Source of the DNA: Tianweitania aestuarii
GTDB lineage: Bacteria; Pseudomonadota; Alphaproteobacteria; Rhizobiales; Rhizobiaceae
Direction of reading: 5' to 3'
NCBI RefSeq assembly: GCF_018457165.1
Contig: NZ_JAFMNX010000003.1
Location: forward strand, 124,001-188,000
Length of the DNA stretch: 64,000 bases
Shown here: positions 36,737 through 49,676 of the stretch, piece by piece
How positions within the stretch are numbered: the first letter of the stretch is position 1
Layout of the letters: each line of letters begins with the position of its first letter
Translations under genes and position numbers: made by a program
Notes under the pieces: generated by a model
Told to the model about the DNA's origin: nothing
Seen by the model: the letters and a program-made list of their open reading frames with translations, nothing else
Databases searched by the model: none

Positions 36737-39322
36737 ATGCCCGTCGAACGCTATAATCCCCGTGCTGCCGAGCCCAAATGGCGCGAAGCCTGGGACGCAG
36801 CCAAGCTGTTCGAAACCAAGAACGACGATCCACGTCCAAAATACTACGTGCTCGAGATGTTCCCCTATCCGTCGGGGCGCATCCATATGGGCCACGTCCG
36901 CAATTACACGCTGGGCGACGTTTTGGCGCGCTACCGCAAGGCCAAGGGCTTCAACGTCCTTCATCCGATGGGCTGGGACGCCTTCGGCATGCCGGCCGAA
37001 AACGCGGCCATGCAGAACAAGGTTCATCCCAAGGACTGGACCTACAAGAACATCGACACGATGCGCACGCAGCTCAAGTCGATGGGCCTGTCGCTCGACT
37101 GGTCGCGCGAATTCGCGACCTGCGATGTCGATTACTACCATCGCCAGCAGATGCTGTTCATCGATTTCCAGGCCAAGGGTCTGGTTGGCCGCAAAGTGTC
37201 CAAGGTCAACTGGGATCCCGTCGACCAGACGGTGCTCGCCAACGAACAAGTGATCGACGGCCGCGGCTGGCGCTCCGGCGCCGAAGTCGAGCAGCGTGAA
37301 CTGGCGCAGTGGGTGTTCAAGATCACCGACTACGCACAGGACCTGCTTCAATCGCTGGACGGTCTCGACCAGTGGCCTGAAAAGGTCCGCACCATGCAGG
37401 CCAACTGGATCGGCAAGTCGGAAGGCCTGTCGTTTTCCTTCGGGCTTGTCGGTGCGCCGGAAGGCTTCGACACGCTGCCGGTTTTCACCACCCGTCCAGA
37501 CACGATGTATGGCCCGACCTTCGCGGCTATCGCGGCCGACCATCCGCTGGCCAAGAAGCTTGCCGAGACCAATCCGGAAATCGCCGCCTTCAACGATCAG
37601 TGCCGCCGCATAGGCACGTCGGCTGCCGAGATCGAAACGGCCGAAAAGCTGGGCTTCGACACCGGCATCAAGGTCACGCATCCCGCCGATCCCAACTGGA
37701 CGCTGCCGCTCTTCATCGCCAACTTCGTTTTGATGGACTACGGCACGGGCGCCGTGATCGGCTGCCCCGCCCATGACCAGCGTGATCTCGACTTCGCCCG
37801 CAAATACGATCTGCCGGTGATCGACGTGTTCCTGCCTGTTGATAGCGACGAGCGCGTCGGCGACACCGCCTTCGTGCCGCTGAAGACGCAGCCCGTGCGA
37901 TATGTGCAGTGGGTTGGCGAGCCCTGCACGCAGACAGCTTATGAAGCCATGGCGCGCTCGCTCGAGATCTTCGAGAAGGATGGCTGGGGCACGCGCGAAA
38001 CGCAGTTCCGTTTGCGCGACTGGGGCATCTCGCGCCAGCGTTACTGGGGCTGCCCGATCCCCATGATCCATTGCGAGAGCTGCGGCATCGTTCCCGTGCC
38101 GAAGGCCGATCTACCGGTGAAGCTGCCGGACGACGTGGATTTCGAAACGCCCGGCAATCCGCTCGACCGTCACCCGACCTGGAAGCACGTGAAGTGCCCG
38201 TCCTGCGGCGGTGATGCGCGGCGCGAAACCGACACGATGGACACGTTCGTCGATTCGTCCTGGTATTTCACGCGCTTCACCGCGCCGTGGGAAAACGAGC
38301 CGACCGATCCGAAGGCCGCCAATGAATGGATGCCGGTGGATCAATATATCGGCGGCATCGAGCACGCGATCCTGCATCTCCTGTATTCGCGCTTCTTCAC
38401 CCGCGCCATGCGTGACACCGGCCACATCGATCTGGCCGAACCCTTCAAGGGCCTGTTCACGCAAGGCATGGTGGTGCACGAGACCTACAAGGGCCCGAAC
38501 GGCTGGGTAACGCCCGCCGAGATCAAGATCGCGGATGTCGACGGCAAGCGCACCGCAACGCTTCTGTCGGACGGCTCGCCGGTCGAGATCGGCTCTATCG
38601 AGAAGATGTCGAAGTCGAAGAAGAACGTGGTGGATCCCGACGACATCATCGACAGCTACGGCGCCGATACCGCCCGCTTGTTCATGATCAGCGATTCGCC
38701 GCCCGAGCGCGACGTGATCTGGACGGAAGCCGGTGCTGACGCCGCTTTCCGCTTCGTGCAGCGCATCTGGCGCCTGATTGCCGAAGCAGCCGACGCGCTG
38801 AAGGCACCGCAGGGCACGGCAGCAAGCGACCAGGCTCTGGCCAAGATCGCCCATCGCACGCTGAAGCATGTCGGCGAGGACATCGAAAAGCTCGCCTTCA
38901 ACAAGGCGGTCGCGCGTATCTACGAACTCGTCAACGCGCTGCAGGCGCCGCTCACGGAAGCTGCGTCGAGTGGCACGGCGAGCCCGACCCTGCGCCAGGC
39001 CGTGGACTTCCTGATCGCCATGATCGCGCCGATGATGCCGCATCTGGCGGAAGAATGCTGGGCCGAGATCGGCGGCACGGAGATGGTTGCTGCGCGTCCA
39101 TGGCCGGACTTCGATCCCGCCTTCCTCGTGGATAACGAAGTCACCTTGCCCATCCAGATCAACGGCAAGAAGCGTGGTGATTTGACAATTGCCCGCGACG
39201 CTGACCAATCTGCCGTGGAAGCAGCCGTGCTGGCGTTGGACTTCGTCCAGGCCGCTCTTGAAGGCCGCCAGCCCAAGAAGATCATCGTGGTGCCGCAAAG
39301 GATCGTGAATGTCGTCGGTTGA
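36737..39322 (+). CDS. leuS: leucyl-tRNA synthetase
   Basis: 861 residues. [19 protein letters not shown] opens the protein; the class I signatures are [17 protein letters not shown] (HIGH) near residue 45 and [13 protein letters not shown] (KMSKS) near residue 625. The CP1 editing domain is intact ([24 protein letters not shown]). The zinc-ribbon-like CESCGIVP...CPSCGG pair is present. GTG 36719 could add six residues, but the ATG at 36737 matches the family. The lptE gene overlaps its end by 14 bases. Confidence 0.97.
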   Translation: MPVERYNPRAAEPKWREAWDAAKLFETKNDDPRPKYYVLEMFPYPSGRIHMGHVRNYTLGDVLARYRKAKGFNVLHPMGWDAFGMPAENAAMQNKVHPKDWTYKNIDTMRTQLKSMGLSLDWSREFATCDVDYYHRQQMLFIDFQAKGLVGRKVSKVNWDPVDQTVLANEQVIDGRGWRSGAEVEQRELAQWVFKITDYAQDLLQSLDGLDQWPEKVRTMQANWIGKSEGLSFSFGLVGAPEGFDTLPVFTTRPDTMYGPTFAAIAADHPLAKKLAETNPEIAAFNDQCRRIGTSAAEIETAEKLGFDTGIKVTHPADPNWTLPLFIANFVLMDYGTGAVIGCPAHDQRDLDFARKYDLPVIDVFLPVDSDERVGDTAFVPLKTQPVRYVQWVGEPCTQTAYEAMARSLEIFEKDGWGTRETQFRLRDWGISRQRYWGCPIPMIHCESCGIVPVPKADLPVKLPDDVDFETPGNPLDRHPTWKHVKCPSCGGDARRETDTMDTFVDSSWYFTRFTAPWENEPTDPKAANEWMPVDQYIGGIEHAILHLLYSRFFTRAMRDTGHIDLAEPFKGLFTQGMVVHETYKGPNGWVTPAEIKIADVDGKRTATLLSDGSPVEIGSIEKMSKSKKNVVDPDDIIDSYGADTARLFMISDSPPERDVIWTEAGADAAFRFVQRIWRLIAEAADALKAPQGTAASDQALAKIAHRTLKHVGEDIEKLAFNKAVARIYELVNALQAPLTEAASSGTASPTLRQAVDFLIAMIAPMMPHLAEECWAEIGGTEMVAARPWPDFDPAFLVDNEVTLPIQINGKKRGDLTIARDADQSAVEAAVLALDFVQAALEGRQPKKIIVVPQRIVNVVG

Positions 39323-39965
39323 CGGTCGTAACACTGGCGCGGTTCGGTTTCTGCGCCCCGCCCTTCTCATCACGTCGGTCGGCCTGCTCGCGCTTGCCGC
39401 CGGCTGTCAGGCGCGCCCGCTCTACGGCACGGGCGGAACGCTGGTCAGCGGCGCAACCGGCGAAGCAACGCCGTTGTCCTCGATCAGCGTCAAGGCCGTT
39501 GGCAGCCGCCCCGCGCAGATCGTGCGCAATCAGCTGATCTTCCTGTTGAACGGCGGTGCACGCCCGCAGGCGACCACCCGCTATTCCGTTGATCTCAACG
39601 TGACCGCCGAAACCTCGTCGGCCGCTTACGTCCAGCGCACCAGCGAAGACGAACCCACGGCAGGCGCAGTCACCATGCGCGGCGCTTATACCATCACCGA
39701 CACCACAACCAGCCAGGTGATTCACACCGGCAGCCGCCAGGTCGTGTCTTCCTTCGACGTACCGCGCCAGCAGTTCTCCGCGCTGCGGGCCGAGCGCGAC
39801 GCCCAGGAACGCGCCGGGCGTGAACTCGCCGAGCTGCTGCGTCTGGCCATTGCACAGGATCTGTCGCAACCGGCAGGCTTTGGCGCCAAGTCCAGCGTCG
39901 CCGCCCCGATTGCCGAAGTGACGCCACGGCCGGGCAATCAGACACGAGGGTCGATTGCAAACTAA
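39309..39965 (+). CDS. lptE: LPS-assembly lipoprotein LptE
   Basis: 218 residues. Hydrophobic N-terminus ending LLALAAGC, a lipobox with acylated Cys near residue 33, then QARPLYGTG typical of the alphaproteobacterial LptE family. The rest is a compact alpha/beta domain with a long helix ([20 protein letters not shown]). With LptD it inserts lipopolysaccharide into the outer membrane. Overlap with leuS is the conserved arrangement; the usual next gene, holA, is missing here. Confidence 0.88.
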   Translation: MSSVDGRNTGAVRFLRPALLITSVGLLALAAGCQARPLYGTGGTLVSGATGEATPLSSISVKAVGSRPAQIVRNQLIFLLNGGARPQATTRYSVDLNVTAETSSAAYVQRTSEDEPTAGAVTMRGAYTITDTTTSQVIHTGSRQVVSSFDVPRQQFSALRAERDAQERAGRELAELLRLAIAQDLSQPAGFGAKSSVAAPIAEVTPRPGNQTRGSIAN

Positions 39966-40061
39966 GACTGGCCGTATGCCAACCATCGCAAAAGTTATGG
40001 CGCTGGCGTCATTCGCGCGTCATGCTCGCTGTTCAAACAACGGGTCATGGGACAAGGTATC

Positions 40062-40952
40062 ATGACGATGAGACCTTCGGTCACGACCGAGGTCGGCAGT
40101 TTTCCGGCGGAACGCATTCCGGCGGACGACCGGCATATCATCGATCGTTTGATTGATGAGCGCACGACCAACCTGTCGCGTCATCCTCTTTGGCCGTTCG
40201 CCAAGCCGCTGCTGTTTCGGTTGATGCATTATCATCAGGCCGTGCGCATGGCCGACCGCATCGCGCCTATGCCCGGCTGGGACGCGCTCGATTTCATTAG
40301 CAATGTGCTGCAGCTCGATCTCACGATCACCGGCCTGGAAAACATTCCAAAAACCGGCGGCGTGATCTTGGCGCCGAGCCATCCGACCGGCATTGCGGAC
40401 GGCATCGCCGCCTTCGATCTCGTGAACAAGGTGCGCAAGGACATCGCCATCTTCGCCAATCGCGATGCGCAGCGCGTGGCGCCGCATTTTCGCGACGTGA
40501 TCATTCCCGTGGAATGGCGCGCCGGCGAGAAAAGCCATGCCAAGAGCCGCGAAACGCTGGAGCTGACGGCGCGTGCCTTCCAGGAAAAGCGTGCCATCGT
40601 TTTGTTTCCAGCCGGCCGCATCGCTTATTGGCACGAGGGAAAGCTGACCGAGCGTCCGTGGCAGACCTCGTTTGTCGCCCTTGCTCGACGCTACAAGTTC
40701 CCAGTCGTGCCAGTGAACATTTCGGCACGAAATTCGGGCCTGTTCTACTTCCTGTCCAAGCACTCCACCGAACTGCGCGACATGACGCTGTTCCGAGAGC
40801 TTCTGAACAAGAAGGGCATGAAGTTCACCTTCCATGTCGGCAAGGCCATCGAACCGGATGCGCTGGACGGAGATCCAGCCGAGCTTACCGCAAAGCTGCA
40901 GACCTTCACTGTGGAAACCCTGAAAGCCGATCCGACGGCCTCCTTCCGCTAA
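40062..40952 (+). CDS. PlsC-like 1-acylglycerol-3-phosphate acyltransferase family protein
   Basis: 296 residues from ATG 40062 (ATG 40047 also possible). The acyltransferase motif I is SHPTGIADG (Hx4D form, H-P-T-G-I-A-D), with FPAGRIAY (motif III, FPxG) and PVVPVNIS (motif IV). It lacks an obvious strong membrane anchor. It transfers acyl chains to a glycerolipid or related acceptor; the exact acceptor is uncertain. It occupies the position downstream of leuS-lptE where holA is usually found. A bidirectional terminator separates it from the convergent aldolase gene. Confidence 0.82.
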   Translation: MTMRPSVTTEVGSFPAERIPADDRHIIDRLIDERTTNLSRHPLWPFAKPLLFRLMHYHQAVRMADRIAPMPGWDALDFISNVLQLDLTITGLENIPKTGGVILAPSHPTGIADGIAAFDLVNKVRKDIAIFANRDAQRVAPHFRDVIIPVEWRAGEKSHAKSRETLELTARAFQEKRAIVLFPAGRIAYWHEGKLTERPWQTSFVALARRYKFPVVPVNISARNSGLFYFLSKHSTELRDMTLFRELLNKKGMKFTFHVGKAIEPDALDGDPAELTAKLQTFTVETLKADPTASFR

Positions 40953-40970
40953 GCGGCAAGCCCACAAAGA

Positions 40971-41004
40971 AAAAGGCCCGGAGCGTCACCGCCCGGGCCT
41001 TTTC
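40971..41004. terminator. bidirectional terminator
   Basis: AAAAGGCCCGG and CCGGGCCTTTT arms around a loop of about 10 bases, A-rich on the left and T-rich on the right, between two convergent genes. Confidence 0.85.
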
Positions 41005-41024
41005 TATTTCGATGAGTTCGGCGA

Positions 41025-41678
41025 TCAGCCGATCTTCTGGCCGGTCTTGGCCCAATCGGCGAGGAAGGTCTCGAGTCCCTTGTCGGTAAGCGGATGCTTC
41101 ACCAGCGCCTTCAGCGTGGCGGGCGGTGCGGTGATGACATCGGCGCCGATCAGTGCGGCTTCCTTGACGTGGTTCACGGTGCGGATCGAGGCCGCCAGGA
41201 TTTCCGTGTTGAAGTCGTAGTTGTCGTAGATCTGGCGGATTTCCTGGATCAGTTCCATGCCGTCCAGGCCCATGTCGTCGACGCGGCCGATGAAGGGCGA
41301 AATGAAGGTCGCGCCTGCCTTGGCGGCCAGAAGAGCCTGATTTGCCGAGAAGCAGAGCGTCACATTGACCTTGCGGCCGTCACCGGTGATCGAGCGGCAG
41401 GCCTTGAGGCCATCCAGCGTCAGCGGCAGCTTGATGCAGACATTGTCGGCGATCTTCGACAGGAAGTCGGCTTCGCGCATCATCTCGTCATATTCGACCG
41501 CCACGACCTCGGCCGAAACCGGGCCTTCGACGATGGAGCAGATTTCCTTGGTGACTTCGGCGATCGAGCCGCCGGACTTCAGGATCAGCGACGGATTGGT
41601 GGTAACGCCGTCGAGCAGACCCAGATCGTTCAGTTCGCGGATGTCCTTGACGTCAGCGGTATCGACGAAAAACTTCAT
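41025..41678 (-). CDS. fsa: fructose-6-phosphate aldolase / transaldolase family protein
   Basis: 217 residues, the short single-domain form. [32 protein letters not shown] is the family start; the Schiff-base Lys lies in NVCIKLPLT and the SFIGRVDD and ASIRTVNHV segments follow. The short length fits fructose-6-phosphate aldolase/TalC rather than the 35 kDa transaldolase, but members of this group may act as transaldolases. Cytoplasmic sugar-phosphate metabolism. Divergent from priA across 112 bases. Confidence 0.93.
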   Translation of the reverse strand: MKFFVDTADVKDIRELNDLGLLDGVTTNPSLILKSGGSIAEVTKEICSIVEGPVSAEVVAVEYDEMMREADFLSKIADNVCIKLPLTLDGLKACRSITGDGRKVNVTLCFSANQALLAAKAGATFISPFIGRVDDMGLDGMELIQEIRQIYDNYDFNTEILAASIRTVNHVKEAALIGADVITAPPATLKALVKHPLTDKGLETFLADWAKTGQKIG

Positions 41679-41790
41679 GACCGTCTCCTTGGCATGTTTG
41701 CCCACCTTGGAAGCAGGCGTGATGCGGGCGAAAAGACCCGCTTTTGTATGGGGCTTGCTCTAGCGCAAGAAAGCGGCAAGGTCACGCGCA

Positions 41791-43983
41791 ATGACGCAAG
41801 ATTCGCTTGGAGCACGCGTGGTACCGGTTCTCGTGCCGATGCCTGCCGAAGCTCCGTATTCCTATCAGGTTCCACCGGGCATGGATGTCGTGCCCGGTTC
41901 GATCGTACGCGTGCCCTTGGGTCCGCGCGAAGTCGCCGGCATCGTATGGGACGGCGAAGGCGGCGGAGTGGATGCACGCAAGCTGCGGCCGATCGCTGAA
42001 GTGTTCGATTGTCCGCCGGTCACCGACCGCATGCGCCGCTTCGTGGAATGGGTCGCAGGCTACACCTTGGCGGCGCCTGGAATGGTCGCGCGCATGATCC
42101 TGCGCGTTCCGACAGCCTTCGATCCCGAACCCGATATCGACGGTCTGATCCTCACGAACAAACATCCCGATCGCATCACGCCGGCACGCGCCAAGGTTCT
42201 GTCCACCGTGGAAGAGCATGGGGAAGGCCTGGCCTGGACGCGCTCGGGCCTGGCGCACGCCGCCGGCGTGTCGCTGACCGTGGTGGATGGACTGGCCGCG
42301 CAAGGCGTGTTCGAAAAGGTGCAGATCCCCGCCCGCCCCGTGGTTGCCGAGCCCGACCCGGAATACGCCGCCCCCACGCTGAGCGAGAACCAGGAAGATG
42401 CCGCGCAAGCCCTGCGCCTTCGTGTAAACGACGACACGTTTTCTGTGTCGCTGATCGACGGCGTCACCGGTTCGGGCAAGACGGAAGTGTATTTCGAAGC
42501 CATCGCCGCAGCCTTGAAGGCGGGCAAGCAGGTTCTGGTTCTGGTGCCGGAAATCGCCCTGACCCAGGCTTTCCTCGACCGCTTTCACGATCGTTTCGGT
42601 GCCAAGCCCGCCGAATGGCATTCCGATCTTGCACCGCGCATGCGCGAGCGCGTGTGGCGTCAGGTTGCCGAAGGCCGCGTACGCGTCGTCGCCGGCGCCC
42701 GCTCGGCCCTGTTCCTGCCCTTCAAGGATCTCGGCTTGATCGTGGTCGATGAGGAACACGACCCCGCCTACAAGCAGGAAGACCGTGTTTTCTACAATGC
42801 GCGCGACATGGCCGTGGTTCAGGGCCAGCTCGGCAACTTCCCCGTGGTGCTGGCATCTGCGACGCCGTCCGTGGAAAGCCGCGTCAACGCAACGAGCGGG
42901 CGCTATGGCCTGGTGTCGCTGCCTGCCCGTTTCGCCGAAGCCGCCCTGCCCTCGATCCGCGCGGTTGATATGCGCAAGGCACCGCCGGCCCGCGGCAACT
43001 TCTTGTCGCCGGTTCTGATCGATGCGATGCGTGAAAGCGTTGAGCGCGGCGAACAAGCACTGCTATTTCTCAACCGGCGAGGCTATGCCCCGCTGACCCT
43101 TTGCCGCGTCTGCGGTCACCGCTTTCAATGCCCGCAATGCTCGTCATGGCTGGTGGAACACCGCTTTCGCGGTCAGCTGATCTGCCATCATTGCGGTTAC
43201 CACGAGCCGAAACCGGAGGCCTGCCCTGAATGCGGCACGCTGGATCATCTCGTGGCCTGCGGTCCGGGCGTGGAGCGGATCGCCGAAGAAGTGGATGCCG
43301 CCTTCCCCGATGCACGCACCATCGTTCTGTCATCCGACATGCTGGGCGGCACCAAGCGTCTCAGGCTCGAACTCGAAGCCATTGCCAAAGGCGAGGCCGA
43401 CATCGTGATCGGCACGCAGCTCGTCGCCAAGGGACATAACTTCCCTTCCATGACGATGGTCGGCGTGGTGGATGGCGATCTCGGCCTTGCCAATGGCGAT
43501 CCGCGCGCGGCCGAGCGCACCTTCCAGCTTCTCAGCCAGGTCACGGGCCGTGCAGGGCGAACCGGCAAGGCGTCACGCGGCCTCATCCAGACCTACCAGC
43601 CCGATCATCCCGTGATGCGCGCGCTGGTTTCCGGCAATTCCGAGGCCTTTTACGCACAGGAAATCGCCGAACGACGCCGCGGCCACCTTCCACCCTTCGG
43701 ACGACTGGCCGCCATCATCGTCAGCGGTGAAACGAAGGCCGAAGCCGAAGGTCATGCCCGCGCCCTCCGGCGTGTCGCGCCGGACTCCGATCTGATCGAC
43801 ATCCTCGGCCCCGCCGAAGCGCCGCTCGCGATGATCGCCGGCCGTCATCGCTTCCGCCTGCTCATTCAGGGAGAACGCAAGGCCGACATCCAGACCTATA
43901 TCCGCACCCTGCTCGCCGCCGGCCCAAAACCGCGCGGCTCGCTGCGCGTCCAGGTCGATATCGATCCGCAGAGCTTCCTGTAA
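41791..43983 (+). CDS. priA: primosomal protein N' (replication restart helicase)
   Basis: 730 residues. The N-terminal 3'-binding domain (VPVLVPMPAEAPYSYQVP) precedes the helicase core with Walker A GVTGSGKTEVYF, the DEEH box in LIVVDEEHDPAYKQED and the zinc-binding cysteines (CRVCGHRFQCPQC ... CHHCGYHEPKPEACPECG). Late motifs IGTQLVAKGHNFP and QVTGRAGR are intact. It reloads the replisome at stalled forks. Confidence 0.97.
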   Translation: MTQDSLGARVVPVLVPMPAEAPYSYQVPPGMDVVPGSIVRVPLGPREVAGIVWDGEGGGVDARKLRPIAEVFDCPPVTDRMRRFVEWVAGYTLAAPGMVARMILRVPTAFDPEPDIDGLILTNKHPDRITPARAKVLSTVEEHGEGLAWTRSGLAHAAGVSLTVVDGLAAQGVFEKVQIPARPVVAEPDPEYAAPTLSENQEDAAQALRLRVNDDTFSVSLIDGVTGSGKTEVYFEAIAAALKAGKQVLVLVPEIALTQAFLDRFHDRFGAKPAEWHSDLAPRMRERVWRQVAEGRVRVVAGARSALFLPFKDLGLIVVDEEHDPAYKQEDRVFYNARDMAVVQGQLGNFPVVLASATPSVESRVNATSGRYGLVSLPARFAEAALPSIRAVDMRKAPPARGNFLSPVLIDAMRESVERGEQALLFLNRRGYAPLTLCRVCGHRFQCPQCSSWLVEHRFRGQLICHHCGYHEPKPEACPECGTLDHLVACGPGVERIAEEVDAAFPDARTIVLSSDMLGGTKRLRLELEAIAKGEADIVIGTQLVAKGHNFPSMTMVGVVDGDLGLANGDPRAAERTFQLLSQVTGRAGRTGKASRGLIQTYQPDHPVMRALVSGNSEAFYAQEIAERRRGHLPPFGRLAAIIVSGETKAEAEGHARALRRVAPDSDLIDILGPAEAPLAMIAGRHRFRLLIQGERKADIQTYIRTLLAAGPKPRGSLRVQVDIDPQSFL

Positions 43984-44062
43984 GCACGGCGCTTAGCTGC
44001 GATGATGCAAAGCCTGCCCAACTCGCGCTAGAACAGCCAAGAACCCGAATCGCGGAACAAGC

Positions 44063-44458
44063 ATGAACCTCGCATTTCCCTGGCCGATCACGAATGGCGA
44101 GTGGCTGGCCTTCACATCGGCCTCGATCACGGTTTTGTTTGGTCTGGCTTTGTTGATCGCACCGGCGCTGTCGTTGCGCAAACTGCGCCTCACGACCTTG
44201 CCCGGACACCCCGAAGCCATCAGCGAAGGCCGTGCCACGATGGCCGGCTTTTATCTCGGTCTCGGCCTGTGCTGCCTGCTCACCGGACAGTTCTGGATCT
44301 ACCTGGCGCTGGGCTTTTGCTGGGCTTTCGCCGCTTTTGGCCGGCTGGTGTCGATCTTGTCCGACAAAGCGAGCACGCCCTTCAACTGGATGCGGCTTTT
44401 CCTGGAATGCGCCTTGGCGGGTTTGGCGCTCGTGTTTGCCTTGGGATTCATCGCCTGA
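44063..44458 (+). CDS. small membrane protein, DUF4345-like
   Basis: 131 residues with about four hydrophobic segments (near residues 15-37, 63-78, 80-98, 110-130). The pattern EGRATMAGFYLGLGL followed by WAFAAFGRLVSI resembles the DUF4345 family of small integral membrane proteins. Function unknown. It lies between priA and the ATP synthase operon; no Sec signal beyond the first membrane helix. Confidence 0.7.
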   Translation: MNLAFPWPITNGEWLAFTSASITVLFGLALLIAPALSLRKLRLTTLPGHPEAISEGRATMAGFYLGLGLCCLLTGQFWIYLALGFCWAFAAFGRLVSILSDKASTPFNWMRLFLECALAGLALVFALGFIA

Positions 44459-44699
44459 TCGGCGACGCCACCGGTTGCACTGCGACAAATCTGTTCAAAT
44501 CATGGCCGCCACCTATGTTGCGGCACCGTTTTGCCTGTGCTAGACGGCAATCGACTTTTGGCCGGGGGAGGTGGCAAAGCCGCTTGCCTCCGCCTGATTT
44601 GCACACAAGGTCAAAGATTTAAGCCAGAGTCCAAGTGCTCGCGCCACGATCTGCGGCCCACAACCCTGCGGCCCCCAAAGGCAGAGAGAAAAACGTAAC

Positions 44700-45260
44700 G
44701 TGGCTCAATCCACTTCGCTGATCGCTGGTGTTGCCGACCGCTACGCGGGCTCACTGTTCGACCTTGCACGCGACACAAACAGCATCCCCGCTGTTGAAAC
44801 CGATCTCGGTCGCTTCGAAGCTTTGCTCGCCGAGAGCGAGGATCTGACCCGTCTCGTGAAGAGCCCGGTTTTTTCCGCTGAAGAACAGGAAAAGGCGATC
44901 GCCGCTGTTCTCGCGAAAGCTGGCATCACCGGTCTGGTCGCCAACTTCCTTCAGGTCGTCGCGCAGAACCGCCGTTTGTTCGCCGTTCCGGGCATGATCA
45001 AGGCGTTCCGCCGTATCGCTGCCGAGCATCGCGGCGAGACCACGGCCGACGTGACCACGGCGCATGCGCTGACGGACACCCAGGAATCCGAATTGAAGGC
45101 AGCGCTGAAGAGCATTGCCAACAAGGACGTATCAATCAACGTGACTGTTGATCCGACCCTTCTCGGCGGCCTCGTCGTCAAGATGGGCTCACGCCAGATC
45201 GACACGTCGCTCAAAACGAAACTCGCTTCGCTTAAGCTCGCACTGAAAGAGGTCGGCTGA
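44700..45260 (+). CDS. atpH: ATP synthase F1 subunit delta
   Basis: 186 residues from GTG 44700. [22 protein letters not shown] is the typical start, and the C-terminal [22 protein letters not shown] is the OSCP/delta signature. It links F1 to the peripheral stalk. First gene of atpHAGDC; its end overlaps atpA by one base. The 240-base gap upstream should hold the operon promoter. Confidence 0.97.
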   Translation: MAQSTSLIAGVADRYAGSLFDLARDTNSIPAVETDLGRFEALLAESEDLTRLVKSPVFSAEEQEKAIAAVLAKAGITGLVANFLQVVAQNRRLFAVPGMIKAFRRIAAEHRGETTADVTTAHALTDTQESELKAALKSIANKDVSINVTVDPTLLGGLVVKMGSRQIDTSLKTKLASLKLALKEVG

Positions 45261-46789
45261 TGGATATCCGCGCCGCGGAAATTTCCGCAATTCTGAAGGA
45301 CCAGATCAAGAACTTCGGCCGCGAAGCCGAGGTTTCGGAAGTCGGTTCGGTTCTGTCCGTTGGTGACGGCATTGCCCGCGTCTACGGGCTCGACAACGTC
45401 CAGGCGGGCGAAATGGTCGAGTTCCCCGGCGGCATCCGTGGCATGGCGCTGAACCTCGAAAGCGACAATGTCGGCGTGGTTATCTTCGGCGCCGACCGCG
45501 ACATCAAGGAAGGCGACACCGTCAAGCGCACCGGCGCGATCGTGGACGTGCCGGTTGGCCGTGGCCTGCTCGGCCGCGTGGTCGACGCTCTCGGCAACCC
45601 GATCGACGGCAAGGGCCCGATCGTGTCCGATGAGCGCCGCCGCGTCGACGTCAAGGCTCCGGGCATCATCCCGCGCAAGTCGGTGCATGAGCCGATGTCG
45701 ACCGGCCTCAAGGCCATCGACGCGCTGATCCCGATCGGCCGTGGCCAGCGCGAGCTCGTGATCGGCGATCGCCAGACCGGCAAGACCGCCATCATTCTCG
45801 ACACCTTCCTCAACCAGAAGCCGCTGAACGACGGCGACGACGAGAGCCAGAAGCTTTACTGCGTGTATGTCGCGGTTGGTCAGAAGCGCTCCACCGTTGC
45901 CCAGTTCGTGAAGACGCTCGAAGAGCGCGGCGCACTGGAATATTCGATTATCGTTGCCGCAACGGCGTCCGATCCGGCTCCGATGCAGTTCCTGGCACCG
46001 TTTGCCGGTTGCGCGATGGGCGAATTCTTCCGCGACAACGCCATGCATGCCGTTATCGCATATGACGATCTGTCGAAGCAGGCCGTGGCTTATCGCCAGA
46101 TGTCGCTGCTTCTGCGCCGTCCGCCAGGCCGCGAAGCCTATCCGGGCGACGTGTTCTTCCTGCATTCGCGTCTCCTCGAGCGCGCTGCAAAGCTGAACGA
46201 CGAGAACGGCAAGGGTTCGCTGACGGCACTGCCGGTTATCGAAACCCAGGCCAACGACGTGTCGGCCTACATCCCGACCAACGTGATCTCGATCACCGAC
46301 GGCCAGATCTTCCTTGAAACCAACCTGTTCTTCCAGGGTATCCGCCCTGCCGTGAACGTCGGCCTTTCGGTGTCGCGCGTTGGTTCCTCGGCCCAGATCA
46401 AGGCGATGAAGCAGGTTGCAGGTTCCATCAAGGGCGAGCTCGCCCAGTATCGCGAAATGGCTGCCTTCGCGCAGTTCGGTTCCGATCTGGACGCCTCCAC
46501 CCAGCGCCTGCTCAACCGTGGTGCACGCCTGACCGAACTTCTGAAGCAGCCGCAGTTCTCGCCGCTGAAGACGGAAGAACAGGTTGCGGTGATCTTCGCC
46601 GGCGTCAACGGCTATCTCGACAAGCTGCCTGTGAACCAGGTCGGCAAGTTCGAGCAGGGCCTGCTGTCCTACATGCGCTCGGAAGGCAAGGCCGTGCTCG
46701 ACACGATCCGCCAGGAAAAGCAGCTGTCGGACGCGACCCGCGAGAAGCTGAAGGCGGCTCTCGACGCCTACGCCAAGACCTACGCATAA
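45260..46789 (+). CDS. atpA: ATP synthase F1 subunit alpha
   Basis: 509 residues. [16 protein letters not shown] opening, P-loop GDRQTGKTA and the alpha signature [14 protein letters not shown]. Non-catalytic nucleotide-binding subunit of F1. Second gene of the operon, starting in the ATG that overlaps the delta stop codon. Confidence 0.99.
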   Translation: MDIRAAEISAILKDQIKNFGREAEVSEVGSVLSVGDGIARVYGLDNVQAGEMVEFPGGIRGMALNLESDNVGVVIFGADRDIKEGDTVKRTGAIVDVPVGRGLLGRVVDALGNPIDGKGPIVSDERRRVDVKAPGIIPRKSVHEPMSTGLKAIDALIPIGRGQRELVIGDRQTGKTAIILDTFLNQKPLNDGDDESQKLYCVYVAVGQKRSTVAQFVKTLEERGALEYSIIVAATASDPAPMQFLAPFAGCAMGEFFRDNAMHAVIAYDDLSKQAVAYRQMSLLLRRPPGREAYPGDVFFLHSRLLERAAKLNDENGKGSLTALPVIETQANDVSAYIPTNVISITDGQIFLETNLFFQGIRPAVNVGLSVSRVGSSAQIKAMKQVAGSIKGELAQYREMAAFAQFGSDLDASTQRLLNRGARLTELLKQPQFSPLKTEEQVAVIFAGVNGYLDKLPVNQVGKFEQGLLSYMRSEGKAVLDTIRQEKQLSDATREKLKAALDAYAKTYA

Positions 46790-46817
46790 ACGCCGGACCT
46801 GAGGACAGAGCCGCAGC

Positions 46818-47702
46818 ATGGCTTCCCTGAAAGAACTTCGCAATCGCCGTGACTCGGTGAAAGCGACGCAGAAAATCACCAAGGCGATGCAGATGGTCGC
46901 CGCGGCGAAGCTGCGTCGTGCCCAGGAAGCAGCGGAAGCCGCGCGGCCTTATTCGCAGCGCATGGCAACGGTGCTGGCCAATATCACCCAGGCCGTCAGC
47001 GATGGTTCCGAAGCACCGGCCCTGATGACAGGCACCGGCAAGGACGACGTGCATCTGCTCGTCGTCGCCACCGCCGATCGTGGTCTGGCCGGCGCTTTCA
47101 ACAGCCAGATCGCGCGCTTTGCCCGCGAGCACATCCGCAAGCTGCTCGCTCAAGGCAAGACGGTGAAGATCTTCACCGTCGGCAAGAAAGGCAACGACAT
47201 CCTGCGTCGCGAATTCTCGTCGCTCATCGTCGAGCGCCTGGAACTGCGCGAGGTCAAGCAGATCGGCTTCTCCAATGCCGAACAGATTTCGCGCCGCGTC
47301 ATCGAGATGTTCAATGCCGGCGAGTTCGACGTCTGCACGCTGTTTTATTCCGAGTTCAAGTCGGTGATCAGCCAGGTCCCGACCGCGCAGCAGCTCATTC
47401 CGGCGAGCGCGCCGGTGGTGGATGCGTCTGCAACGTCGGAGAACGGTGCTCTCTACGAATATGAACCGGGCCCGGAAGAGATCCTCAACGATCTCATCCC
47501 GCGCAACCTCACCGTTCAGATCTTCCGTGCGCTTCTTGAGAATGTCGCCGGTGAGATGGGCGCGAAGATGAGCGCCATGGATAATGCGACCCGCAATGCG
47601 GGTGACATGATCAACCGTCTGAACATCAGCTACAATCGTCAGCGTCAGGCGCAGATCACCAAGGAACTCATCGAAATCATTTCGGGCGCGGAAGCGCTCT
47701 AG
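46818..47702 (+). CDS. atpG: ATP synthase F1 subunit gamma
   Basis: 294 residues. [36 protein letters not shown] forms the N-terminal helix of the rotor, and the C-terminal helix contains [17 protein letters not shown] and [12 protein letters not shown]. Central stalk of F1. Fits the atpHAGDC order. Confidence 0.98.
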   Translation: MASLKELRNRRDSVKATQKITKAMQMVAAAKLRRAQEAAEAARPYSQRMATVLANITQAVSDGSEAPALMTGTGKDDVHLLVVATADRGLAGAFNSQIARFAREHIRKLLAQGKTVKIFTVGKKGNDILRREFSSLIVERLELREVKQIGFSNAEQISRRVIEMFNAGEFDVCTLFYSEFKSVISQVPTAQQLIPASAPVVDASATSENGALYEYEPGPEEILNDLIPRNLTVQIFRALLENVAGEMGAKMSAMDNATRNAGDMINRLNISYNRQRQAQITKELIEIISGAEAL

Positions 47703-49199
<1,497 letters not shown>

Positions 49200-49216
49200 T
49201 AGTTTAAGCACCTCAT

Positions 49217-49243
49217 GGCCGGCGAGTTTTCATCGCCGGTCAT
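49217..49243 (+). promoter_or_regulatory. hairpin between atpD and atpC
   Basis: 10-bp stem with one G-U pair and a 7-base loop, without a proper U run after it. More likely an mRNA-processing or stability element adjusting the low epsilon level than a true terminator. Confidence 0.5.
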
Positions 49244-49265
49244 TTCAGCTGATATGTGAGACGTC

Positions 49266-49664
49266 ATGGCCGAGCCCTACAAGTTCGAACTCGTTTCGCC
49301 GGAACGCCTGCTCGTTTCGGAAAGCGTTGAATCGATCGTCATCCCCGCCACCGAAGGCGAGATGACGGTGATGGCGAACCATTCGCCTGTGATGACCACG
49401 ATCAAGCCGGGTATCGTCACGATCAAGACGGCTTCCGGCAAGGAAGACCGCTACGTCGTTTACGGTGGCTTCGCAGATATTCTGCCGGACGCCTGTACCC
49501 TTCTGGCCGAATCCGCCACGCACATCGACGCGCTCAACAAGGCCGACATCATGGCCCGTGTTGAACGTGCCCGCGCTGATGTCGGCTCCGCACCGGATGA
49601 CCATGCCCGCACCCGCGCGGAAGAGTTCCTGCATCACCTGTCCGCTCTCAGCGACGCCGTCTGA
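49266..49664 (+). CDS. atpC: ATP synthase F1 subunit epsilon
   Basis: 132 residues. YKFELVSPERLLVSESVESIVIPATEGEMTVMANHSPVMTTIKPG is the beta-sandwich domain of epsilon; a shortened C-terminal helical part follows, as in other rhizobia. Last gene of atpHAGDC; the F0 genes are not in the window, as usual for alphaproteobacteria. Confidence 0.96.
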   Translation: MAEPYKFELVSPERLLVSESVESIVIPATEGEMTVMANHSPVMTTIKPGIVTIKTASGKEDRYVVYGGFADILPDACTLLAESATHIDALNKADIMARVERARADVGSAPDDHARTRAEEFLHHLSALSDAV

Positions 49665-49676
49665 GGCTGAACGGAT

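Noticed and set aside
44951-46882. 643-codon open frame antisense to atpH/atpA
   Set aside because: It mirrors conserved ATP synthase coding sequence; long antisense frames are a by-product of GC-rich codon use. No family motif and no ribosome-binding site.
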